A DNA stretch of 9,827 bases, taken from Acetobacteraceae bacterium (GTDB lineage Bacteria > Pseudomonadota > Alphaproteobacteria > Acetobacterales > Acetobacteraceae). Below the pieces are notes generated by a model, which was not told where the DNA came from, did not search any database, and was given only the letters and a program-made list of their open reading frames with translations. The translations under genes and the position numbers were made by a program. Shown in pieces: positions 1-6,247 of this stretch. Location of the stretch: contig CANJXD010000185.1 in assembly GCA_947478535.1 (NCBI GenBank), positions 1 through 9,827 on the forward strand, read 5' to 3'. The stretch's first letter is position 1, and each line of letters opens with the position of its first letter.

Positions 1-576
1 GACATAGACATCGTCCTCCGTCAGCGCATCGAAGGCGCGCGGCAGCGCCTTGGCGCGGGCGGCCTCCAGCGTTGCCTCGATGGCGCCGGGGCCGGGCGGC
101 TCGACATCGGCGGGGTCGAAATCGGAGAGGAAGGCGTTGCCGATGATCTTGATGACATCGGTCTGCGAGAGCAGCCGCAGCGCCACCGGCATGCCCGGCG
201 GCGTCGCCATCGTCTTCATGGTGAAGCGGGTGACGAGGCCCGTCGCCTCTCGCCCGCCTTCGGGGTTGATGTCGCGCACGAAGTCGATGGCGCGATCCTC
301 GAACATCGCCATCAGCGGTGCTTCGCGGGACTGCGCGAGGGCCGAGATCAGGTAGGATTTGCCGGCCTGGGAGGGGCCGAAGACGCCGACGCACATCGGC
401 CTTGCCGCCGCCGTCGCCAGCTTCTTCGCGCGCAGGCCGACGCCGCGCAATTCGCGCGCCAGCGCCGCCGCATCGAGCCCCGGCTTCGCCGCTTGCGCGA
501 ACCAGTCGAGCGACCGGCCGGCCACATCGCCGACCCGCTTCGCCTCGCCGGCGAGTTTCTCATCCGCTGGTGTCAC
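1..576 (-). CDS. srfC: SrfC-like P-loop GTPase/ATPase, N-terminal part (3' end outside window)
   Basis: The reading frame is open from a GTG at 576 to the left edge, giving 192 residues; the rest lies outside the window. The GTG overlaps the srfB stop as GTGA, so translation is probably coupled, and the position right after srfB is that of SrfC in srfABC loci. Residues 1-58 are helical and Ala/Arg/Lys-rich (TPADEKLAGEAKRVGD...). A beta strand and Walker A loop follow (MCVGVFGPSQAGKSYL, P-loop GPSQAGKS at 67-74). This layout fits the 'putative virulence factor' SrfC family (COG4458/Pfam Virul_Fac, from memory), which is thought to be a dynamin/septin-like GTPase. The later G motifs that would separate GTPase from ATPase are not in the window. 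No Shine-Dalgarno sequence stands out. Likely cytoplasmic or membrane-associated, and likely to work with SrfB. The family call rests on context plus the P-loop, so it is good but not certain. Confidence 0.8.
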   Translation of the reverse strand, partial: MTPADEKLAGEAKRVGDVAGRSLDWFAQAAKPGLDAAALARELRGVGLRAKKLATAAARPMCVGVFGPSQAGKSYLISALAQSREAPLMAMFEDRAIDFVRDINPEGGREATGLVTRFTMKTMATPPGMPVALRLLSQTDVIKIIGNAFLSDFDPADVEPPGPGAIEATLEAARAKALPRAFDALTEDDVYV

Positions 577-3554
577 GGGACCCCCAGCGCGCCCGTGTCG
601 CGCCAATAGCCGCCCTCGTCGCGCATGGTCTGCAGGCGCATGCGCACGGTGGTCGGGTGTCTTTCCTGGCCTTCCGCATCGCGGATGCTGGCCGGCTTGA
701 ATTGTTCGCGGCTTGCCTCGGCATCCGGCGAATTCGGGTCCGCGATTCCGCGCGCGAGGCGAATGGTCAGCGGCAGCGCGAGGTTCCGCACATCATCGGC
801 ATTGCCGAATTCGAGGGCATACAAGGGCGTCGCCGGCCAACGCTCGATCGGCAACTGACGAAAACCGAGCATCGACGGGGCCTCGAAGGGGATCTCCACC
901 TCGACCGGCACGGCGATATCGGCATCGAGGTCGATGTCCTTCAGATACTCGTTCCGCTTCAGAAGCTGCCCGCTGGTCTCCAACCGGCCGATATAGCGGG
1001 CGGTGGATTTCATCCCGAGGCGGGAGGCGCGCAGCAGGAAGCCGGGCAAGGAGCCTTCGGCGAGTGCTGCCACCATGGCACCGACGGCGGCTGTCGTCTT
1101 CGGGTCCTCGATCCGCGCATGGGCATCGCGGAAGGGGTACCAGCCGCCGGCGGGGTAGCCCTGCATATGCACGATGCGATGCGCCGCGACCGGCAACTTC
1201 GCCAGCACGATCTCCATCACGGTGCGCAGGCGCGAAGGCCGGCCGGACAGCAGCAGCACGTCGCAATCATAGGCGTGCGTCGCCTCGCACAGGTCGGCGA
1301 GGATCGGGCCGAGCGTGCCGCGTACCAACCCATCCATCGTCGCCGCTTCCGGCGCGACTTCGACGGTATTCAGCCGAAAATTCTCCGCCCCCGCTTCCAG
1401 CGCCAGGCGTTCGAGGAAGGCGATGGCGCGGTCATGCCGCGGGCGGCCGGGCCCTTCCGCCAGGTTCAGCCGCGCGACGGCGCCCCCGGCCTCCGCCCCC
1501 AGCGCCTCATAGGCGCCGAGCAGGGACAGCGCGCAGGGCTCCAGCACGCGGGCGACGAATTGCCGCGTGAGCTGGCGTTCCGCCTCCGACTGCCCACCGC
1601 GGGCACCGCCGAGCACGCGGCGGAGGAAGGCCTTGGGCTCCCTCATGCGGGCCTCGGCCAGCGCCTGTTCCAGCGGCGGCAGAACGACGCGTTCGATCAC
1701 CGCCTGCAGCAGGTCATCGCCGGCGATCTTGAAGCCCTCGCGGAAATTCTGCGTCGGGCGAATTTCCTGGTCCTGCGCCAGGGCATAGGTGGTCACCGCA
1801 AGGTCAGTCGTGCCGCCACCGATATCGATGCTGGCGATGCGCAGCGAAGGCGAAGCGCCGGTGCCTGCGCGCACGCGCCCCATCAGCGCGAACAACTGCC
1901 GAGGATCGGCCTGCAAGCGGTGCACGGATTCAGCGTAGAGCCAGACCAGCTGCGTCGCCGTCGCCTCATCGAGATTGGCCGAGACGCGCGGCGGCACGGG
2001 GGCGGCGATCGCGCGATCCTGCGCCCCGGCGGACCAGCCCATCCAGGACCACACCAACTCCACCGCCGCTTCCGCGCGTTTTCGCGCGATGCGCTGTTCG
2101 GCGACGGGCATGGCGGTCGGCAGCGTCAGCGTCACGCGGCGCAGGCGCCGGGGCACATCGGCGTTGCGCCGCGCGCCGCGCGTGCCGGGCGCGTTGATCT
2201 GGCTGATCGCCTGCAACAGGATCTCCGCCAGCATCAGGGTATAGAGCGAGGAGCGGGAAAAGCGCGCGCGCACGGCCGGCGTGCCGTTGCGCAGCCGCGA
2301 CAGCAGCTCCCCGGTCTCCGTCAATTCGTTCATGAAGGCGCCGGAGACCGGCTGTTCGCCGGCCGCGCCGAAGGCCGCCACCGCCGATCCCGCGCCGAAC
2401 CGCCAGCCGAGCACGGAGGCGCGTTCATCCCAGAGGTATCGCTTGGGGGAGGACAGCCCCGTCGCCCCCTCATTCCCCACCGAAAGCCCCGCCAGCCGCA
2501 CCGCTTCCGGCCCGACGCGCAGCGGCGACGGCCAGGTGAAGGCGGTGGCGCGGCCGGAGCGGCGGGAGAGTGCATCCTGCCCGAAGCTCGCCTTGCAGAA
2601 CTCGACGCGGCTTTCGAAGGGTTTCGTGTAGATGTGCTCGGGCCGCGTCAGGTCCCGCAGCGAGAGCGGATAGCTGTCATTCAGCGATAGCGGCCCATCC
2701 GGCGCGCTTTCCACCAGGATGCCGCAGGTCCGCGAATTGCCGATATCGAGCAGCAGGTCGACATCCACCATCGCCGTGCGGCGCCCGGACACGCCCGCAT
2801 CCACCATGCGGATGCGCGGTGCCGCGCCGGCATGGCCGAGCACCTCGAGCAACGTCAGGTACCGGGCAAAGGGCTCCATGCGATAGGGCAGGTCCTCCGG
2901 CTTCACCTTCTGCCCGCGCCGCTGCGCGGAGACGAGGTCGAGGAACATCTGTTCGAGCCATTGCCCGAACCAGCCTTCCGCGAGGAAGCCGGCATTGTCG
3001 GCCAGCCCCATGGCGAGGCCGAATTCCTGTTCCTCCGCCGCATCCTCCGGGCTCGGCCCGGCATAGGCGCGGCCTTCGCGGCGGGCGAGGAGCGTGGTGT
3101 CGAAGGCGATGACGGCGCGATGGGTGGCGCCGCGCACCGCCCCGGGGGCGAGTTCCACCACCCGCAGCCGCGCCCAGTTGGTCGGGCCTTCATCGAAGAT
3201 CGGCACGCCATCGGGGGTGCGGGAGGACACGCGGAGATAGGGCAGCGGCACCCATTGGCCGAGGAAGGGCTCCAGCGCCTGGCTGCGGGTGATGCGATAG
3301 ACGTCCTCCTCCGGCGGGTGCTGGCGCCCGACAGGGTCGAACAGCTCCCCTTCCTCGGATTGCTCCAGCGCACGCAGCAGCACCTGCTGGTCGCCATTGG
3401 CGTCGCGCAGATGCATCGGCTTCTCGTCCCAGAAGGGACGGCTGATCCGCGGCAGGGTGTTGATGTCGAAATCGACATCGAGGAACTGGATGCCGGACGC
3501 CGGGATCAGGCTGTGGAGGGCGGCGCGGGGCATCACGAGGCGCACCATTCGCAT
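573..3554 (-). CDS. srfB: SrfB family protein, actin/Hsp70-fold ATPase-like
   Basis: This 993-residue protein has the length and N-terminal signature (ASGIQFLDVDFDI, about 19-31) of the SrfB family (Pfam SrfB, COG4457). Three motifs of the actin/Hsp70 ATPase superfamily are visible: phosphate-1 LLLDIGNSRTCGI (D270), phosphate-2 SIDIGGGTTDLAV (D577) and adenosine-type LLLSGRPSRL (about 767-776), followed by KTTAAVGAM near 819. The ~300 residues between the phosphate motifs are a large family-specific insertion. The final ~150 residues look like a beta-rich tail. No signal peptide or membrane helix is seen, so it is probably cytoplasmic. It lies downstream of four SrfA-like genes and shares a GTGA overlap with srfC. 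The start is uncertain: M1 (3554), M3 and M8 (3533) are all possible, none has a clear Shine-Dalgarno, and no earlier start exists before an in-frame stop at 3644. M8 would sit in a TGATG junction with a small upstream ORF. The family was named in Salmonella as an SsrB-regulated factor; its reaction is unknown. Confidence 0.93.
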   Translation of the reverse strand: MRMVRLVMPRAALHSLIPASGIQFLDVDFDINTLPRISRPFWDEKPMHLRDANGDQQVLLRALEQSEEGELFDPVGRQHPPEEDVYRITRSQALEPFLGQWVPLPYLRVSSRTPDGVPIFDEGPTNWARLRVVELAPGAVRGATHRAVIAFDTTLLARREGRAYAGPSPEDAAEEQEFGLAMGLADNAGFLAEGWFGQWLEQMFLDLVSAQRRGQKVKPEDLPYRMEPFARYLTLLEVLGHAGAAPRIRMVDAGVSGRRTAMVDVDLLLDIGNSRTCGILVESAPDGPLSLNDSYPLSLRDLTRPEHIYTKPFESRVEFCKASFGQDALSRRSGRATAFTWPSPLRVGPEAVRLAGLSVGNEGATGLSSPKRYLWDERASVLGWRFGAGSAVAAFGAAGEQPVSGAFMNELTETGELLSRLRNGTPAVRARFSRSSLYTLMLAEILLQAISQINAPGTRGARRNADVPRRLRRVTLTLPTAMPVAEQRIARKRAEAAVELVWSWMGWSAGAQDRAIAAPVPPRVSANLDEATATQLVWLYAESVHRLQADPRQLFALMGRVRAGTGASPSLRIASIDIGGGTTDLAVTTYALAQDQEIRPTQNFREGFKIAGDDLLQAVIERVVLPPLEQALAEARMREPKAFLRRVLGGARGGQSEAERQLTRQFVARVLEPCALSLLGAYEALGAEAGGAVARLNLAEGPGRPRHDRAIAFLERLALEAGAENFRLNTVEVAPEAATMDGLVRGTLGPILADLCEATHAYDCDVLLLSGRPSRLRTVMEIVLAKLPVAAHRIVHMQGYPAGGWYPFRDAHARIEDPKTTAAVGAMVAALAEGSLPGFLLRASRLGMKSTARYIGRLETSGQLLKRNEYLKDIDLDADIAVPVEVEIPFEAPSMLGFRQLPIERWPATPLYALEFGNADDVRNLALPLTIRLARGIADPNSPDAEASREQFKPASIRDAEGQERHPTTVRMRLQTMRDEGGYWRDTGALGVP

Positions 3555-3688
3555 CGATGCTGTGTCACGTGCCTTGCGCCATCTGTCATCGAATCTGGCA
3601 ACGAATGCGTGATCCCAAGAAATGCCGTCGGCGGCCGCCCATCATGGGCGTGGCCTTCCGCTTCCATTATTGCATGAGCGATCTTCAC
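3533..3688 (-). CDS. Possible 51-codon coupled small ORF between A4 and srfB
   Basis: A GTG at 3688 overlaps the A4 stop as GTGA. It is preceded by a strong Shine-Dalgarno-like GGAGGTG (3703-3697, 8-base spacing). The frame runs 51 codons to a TGA at 3535-3533, which overlaps by one base an ATG inside srfB (M8). The protein would be His-rich and end in a C-x-x-C (CEWC) near the C-terminus; I recognise no family. For: both ends are coupling-type junctions, and the ORF fills the one sizeable gap between these genes. Against: GC at third codon positions is only about 59% by my count (30 of 51), well below the neighbours, and the Shine-Dalgarno-like bases are also ordinary Glu-Val-Val codons of A4. 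A non-coding regulatory spacer is at least as likely. Confidence 0.27.
   Translation of the reverse strand: MKIAHAIMEAEGHAHDGRPPTAFLGITHSLPDSMTDGARHVTQHRCEWCAS
3551..3649 (-). promoter_or_regulatory. Palindrome-rich spacer upstream of srfB
   Basis: This A/T-richer spacer holds several inverted repeats. GCATCGATGC (3551-3560) is a perfect 10-bp palindrome that contains the srfB ATG. CACGTG lies at 3566-3571. GCCCATCATGGGC (3637-3649) is a 13-bp palindrome which, with flanking GGCC arms (3633-3655), could form a GC-rich RNA hairpin with a 2-base bulge and an AUGAU loop. A T-rich ATTTCTT follows some bases later on the minus strand, but not directly after the stem, so this is not a classical terminator. 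It could be an internal operator, attenuator or RNA-processing site that sets SrfB levels relative to the A proteins. I found no convincing -35/-10 pair. Confidence 0.3.
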
Positions 3689-4968
3689 GGCACTACCACC
3701 TCCGTGACGAATGCGCCGGGGCCGCGTGACGGGCCGGGTTCCACGGCATTGCCCCGGATGATGCGGTCTGGCTGCCCCTGCTGCCTGATCGTCAACCGGA
3801 AGGGCGATCCCGCGGGTTCCCGCAGGCGACCACAGCAGGGATTGACGAACACCCGATATGTGCCCGCCGCGGGCGCGGGCCAGACGGCATTCTCCACCGG
3901 GGTGGTGGTGATGTTCGGGGAACCGGGGTTGCCGCCACCCATATTCGCATCGACATCCATCGTCCCGCCACAGGCGCGCAGGTTGTCGGGGCCGAGGATC
4001 TGCCCGTTCGGGCACTGCACGAACAGGTCAAGATCGTTCGTGTTGTCCCAGGCGAGGATGATCTGCAACCGCCCGGTCTGCCCACCCGCCCGCGCGGCCC
4101 GTTCCGCATCCGGGTTTGCCGGCGCTGGTCGCGGTGGAGGTGGTGTCGGGCGCGGCGGCGTTGGACGCGGGGCCGGCGGCCGCGGCTCGGGGGCGGGTGG
4201 TGGCGGTGGTTCCGGGGCTGGGGCGGGCGCTGGGGGCGGCTCGGGCAGGGGGCAATCGAGCTGCCGGCGGCCGCGTTCCCCCCGCAGCCTGTCGCGTTCC
4301 GCGCTCAGGCCACGCCCGTCCTCCCGCGCCGCTTCCAGGGACTGGAGGTCGGCGAGCCCTTCGGCGCTGACGACGCAGGTGGGAAGCGGCGCCGCGACGA
4401 GATCGCGCAGCAGCGGCGCGGCCAGGATGGCGGCCAGCGCCAGGGCCGCGAGCGACCCGCCGGTGAGCCACAGCGCCAGCCGGTCCCCCACCAGCGGCGC
4501 GGCGCCGATGCCGTCATCGAAGCGGGTCAGGACCGAAATCGCAGGCCCGTTCGCTGCCGCGATGCCCCAGCCCGCCAGCACCGGCGCGCCATCGACCGCG
4601 AAGACAAGCTCCGGCGCCGGCACCTGACGCGCCAAGTCCAGCAGCGCGGCATCCTCCACCTTTCCCTCCGCGCGGGCGGTCGATGCGGCGCGGCGGATAT
4701 CCGACAGCAGGCGCGTCAGCGTCGCCTCGAAGACCGGGCGCTGGTCCTTCTCGAGCGCCGGCATGGCGCGATGCTGGCCACCCTGCGCGTCCCAGGCGAT
4801 GCCCTGGCTCGTCCGCACCGGCTCCGCCAGCAGCGCCGCATGATGCGGGCCGAGCGCCGCCAGCAACGGCCGCAGCCGCGCCAGCGCCTCCGGTGGCGTG
4901 AGGCCGGGCGGGCCGAGCCAGCGCAGGCGATCATCCGGCAGTTCGGCAAGGCGCCGCATGTCGGTCAT
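3685..4968 (-). CDS. A4: SrfA-like membrane-anchored protein with YfaP/DUF2135-like C-terminal domain (mosaic)
   Basis: A 427-residue protein. Residues 1-135 form the soluble SrfA-like domain (GPHHAALLAEPV at 40-51, IAWDAQG at 57-63, AVDGAPVLAGWG at 124-135). A single membrane helix covers about 163-187. A helical stretch flanked by C198 and C239 follows, then a Pro-rich linker (240-284). The C-terminal domain (about 299-395) has ILAWDNTNDLDLFVQCPNG, CGGTMDVDAN, PVENAVW and GTYRVFVNPCCG, the pattern of YfaP/DUF2135-type beta domains. C319 and C333 are shared with A2 and probably pair in the periplasm; C378-C379 are extra. The first ~245 residues are about 92% identical to A3, whereas the C-terminal domain matches A2, so the gene is a mosaic. 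The ATG at 4968 is 11 bases after the A3 stop; no clear Shine-Dalgarno is seen, and M4 is an alternative start. Likely an inner-membrane protein with its C-terminus outside the cytoplasm. The function of the head is unknown; carbohydrate or protein binding is possible. Confidence 0.9.
   Translation of the reverse strand: MTDMRRLAELPDDRLRWLGPPGLTPPEALARLRPLLAALGPHHAALLAEPVRTSQGIAWDAQGGQHRAMPALEKDQRPVFEATLTRLLSDIRRAASTARAEGKVEDAALLDLARQVPAPELVFAVDGAPVLAGWGIAAANGPAISVLTRFDDGIGAAPLVGDRLALWLTGGSLAALALAAILAAPLLRDLVAAPLPTCVVSAEGLADLQSLEAAREDGRGLSAERDRLRGERGRRQLDCPLPEPPPAPAPAPEPPPPPAPEPRPPAPRPTPPRPTPPPPRPAPANPDAERAARAGGQTGRLQIILAWDNTNDLDLFVQCPNGQILGPDNLRACGGTMDVDANMGGGNPGSPNITTTPVENAVWPAPAAGTYRVFVNPCCGRLREPAGSPFRLTIRQQGQPDRIIRGNAVEPGPSRGPGAFVTEVVVP
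4233..4965 (-). repeat. Direct repeat copy 2 (5' part of A4)
   Basis: This ~733-bp stretch matches 5444-6176 at a constant offset of 1211 bp. The offset was checked at both ends (GCGCAGGCGATCATCC at 4921/6132; GGCAATCGAGCTGCCGG at 4251/5462), so few or no indels are expected. It encodes the shared N-terminal domain, membrane helix and helical segment. About 20 amino-acid differences were counted by eye over ~243 residues. Similarity stops in the proline-rich linker. Confidence 0.9.
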
Positions 4969-4979
4969 CGGCGCAGCGT

Positions 4980-6182
4980 TTAGCGGGCGCTGCCGCCGCC
5001 GGAGGCGTTATCGGGCTGGCGGCTCTGGCATTCCGCGCGGCTATCGCTGCGGCGCTCGCAGATCGCGTCGCGGCGGAAGATGCGCGTCTGGTTCGAACAG
5101 GCGACATCGGCATCATCGCTGATGCGAAGCCCGCCCTCGGCGAAGCTGCCGGTGACGGTGCCCTCGCAGCTGGCGCCATTGTCATAGGTCAGTGTCTGGC
5201 GGCCATGACCGGTCCGGTCGAAGCACATGCGCCAGGTGGAGACGCGGGAAAGCTGGCCGGTCCGCACATCCCGCGTGCTGTAGTTCGAATCGAGGTTCCA
5301 GCAGCCTTCCAGCATGGCGAGGTCGCCACGGTCCCAGCCATCCCGCGGCAGATCCGCGCGCGGCGGTGGGGTCGGGGTCGGGGCCGGGGGTGGCGTTGGT
5401 GGTGTTGGCCTGGCGGGGGGCACGGGTGGTGGCGCCGGGGCGGGGGGCGGCTCCGGCAGCGGGCAATCGAGCTGCCGCCGGCCACGCTCCCCGCGCAGCC
5501 TGTCCCGCTCCGCCGTCAGGCCAAGCCCTTCCTCGCGCGCCGCTTCCAGCGCCTGGAGGTCCGCGAGCCCTTCGGCGCTGACGACGCAACTGGGAAGCGG
5601 CGCCGTGACGAGGTCCCGCAGCAGCGGCGCGGCCAGGATGGCGGCCAGCGCCATGGCCAGCAAGGAGCCTCCGGTGAGCCAAAGCGCCAGCCGGTCCCCC
5701 ACCAGCGGCGCGGCGCCGATGCCGTCATCGAAGCGGGTCAGGACGGAAATCGCCGGGCCAGTCGCCGCCGCGATGCCCCAGCCCGCCAGCACCGGCGCGC
5801 CATCGACCGCGAAGACAAGTTCCGGCGCCGGCACCTGTCGCGCCAGGTCCAGCAGCGCCGCGTCCTCCGCCCTGCCCTGGGCGCGGGCGGTCTCGGCGGC
5901 GCGGCGGATGTCGGAGAGCAGGCGCGTCAGCGTCGCCTCGAAGACCGGGCGCTGGACCTTCTCGAGTGCCGGCATGGCGCGATGCTGGATGCCCGGGGCG
6001 TCCCAGGCGATGCCGGCACCGGACCGCACTGGTTCCGCCAGCAGTGCAGCATGATGCGGGCCGAGCACCGCCAGCAACGGCCGCAGCCTCGCCAGCGCCT
6101 CTGGCGGCGTCAGCCCAGGCGGGCCAAGCCAGCGCAGGCGATCATCCGGCAGTTCGGCAAGCCGCCGCATGTCGGTGATCAT
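4980..6182 (-). CDS. A3: SrfA-like membrane-anchored protein with six-cysteine 'GCW' C-terminal domain
   Basis: A 400-residue protein, taking the ATG at 6182 (MITDMRRLAEL) because A4 begins the same way. An ATG at 6209 would add nine residues without better support. Order: SrfA-like domain 1-136 (GPHHAALLAEPV, FAVDGAPVLAGWG), membrane helix about 164-188, C199 and C240 flanking a helical segment (ERDRLRGERGRRQL), Pro-rich linker 242-275, then a domain at about 284-388. That domain opens LAMLEGCWNLDSNY and continues with WRMCFDRTGHG, NGASCEGTVTGSF and a Cys-rich end. Its six cysteines (294, 320, 339, 362, 375, 385) suggest disulfides and a periplasmic location. As I recall the family, this GCW-type tail is how classical enterobacterial SrfA proteins end, so A3 may be the ancestral-type SrfA here. 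The 61-base gap from A2 contains a 22-codon mini-ORF. No catalytic motif is recognised. Confidence 0.88.
   Translation of the reverse strand: MITDMRRLAELPDDRLRWLGPPGLTPPEALARLRPLLAVLGPHHAALLAEPVRSGAGIAWDAPGIQHRAMPALEKVQRPVFEATLTRLLSDIRRAAETARAQGRAEDAALLDLARQVPAPELVFAVDGAPVLAGWGIAAATGPAISVLTRFDDGIGAAPLVGDRLALWLTGGSLLAMALAAILAAPLLRDLVTAPLPSCVVSAEGLADLQALEAAREEGLGLTAERDRLRGERGRRQLDCPLPEPPPAPAPPPVPPARPTPPTPPPAPTPTPPPRADLPRDGWDRGDLAMLEGCWNLDSNYSTRDVRTGQLSRVSTWRMCFDRTGHGRQTLTYDNGASCEGTVTGSFAEGGLRISDDADVACSNQTRIFRRDAICERRSDSRAECQSRQPDNASGGGSAR
5444..6176 (-). repeat. Direct repeat copy 1 (5' part of A3)
   Basis: Partner of 4233-4965, in the same orientation. It covers all of A3 up to the start of the proline-rich linker. 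Downstream of it the two genes encode unrelated C-terminal domains. It is a coding duplication with no terminal repeats or transposase to suggest an insertion sequence. Confidence 0.9.
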
Positions 6183-6247
6183 CGCGGCGTCTCGTCGCGC
6201 GCGCCCCATCGCCGAGCGCCGCGCGATGATCCGGCGCTGTCGCTCAT
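6179..6247 (-). other. 22-codon mini-ORF bridging A2 and A3
   Basis: An ATG at 6247 overlaps the A2 stop as ATGA. The frame runs 22 codons to a TGA that overlaps the chosen A3 ATG, again as ATGA (6179-6182). The peptide would be Arg/Ser/Gly-rich with no recognisable family and no Shine-Dalgarno. It may carry ribosomes across the gap, or be chance; a product of its own is unlikely. Confidence 0.2.

Noticed and set aside
318..2690. A 790-codon open frame on the plus strand
   Set aside because: It is antisense to srfB and srfC, whose nucleotide-binding motifs are intact; the plus-strand translation is low-complexity and Arg/His-rich.
3633..3655. Rho-independent terminator after A4
   Set aside because: The hairpin is GC-rich but not directly followed by a U run, and srfB continues on the same strand shortly after.
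4133..4245. Tandem repeat or CRISPR-like array in the G-rich stretches of 4133-4245 and 5360-5450
   Set aside because: These encode the proline-rich linkers of A4 and A3. There are no regular repeat-spacer units.
2832..4627. Plus-strand open frames of 281 and 356 codons
   Set aside because: They are opposite srfB and A4. The Gly/Ser-rich tract in the second is simply the complement of the proline-rich linker.
4233..6176. Insertion sequence or transposon bounded by the direct repeats
   Set aside because: The repeats are coding sequence for the shared front domain, and no transposase or terminal inverted repeats are present between or beside them.
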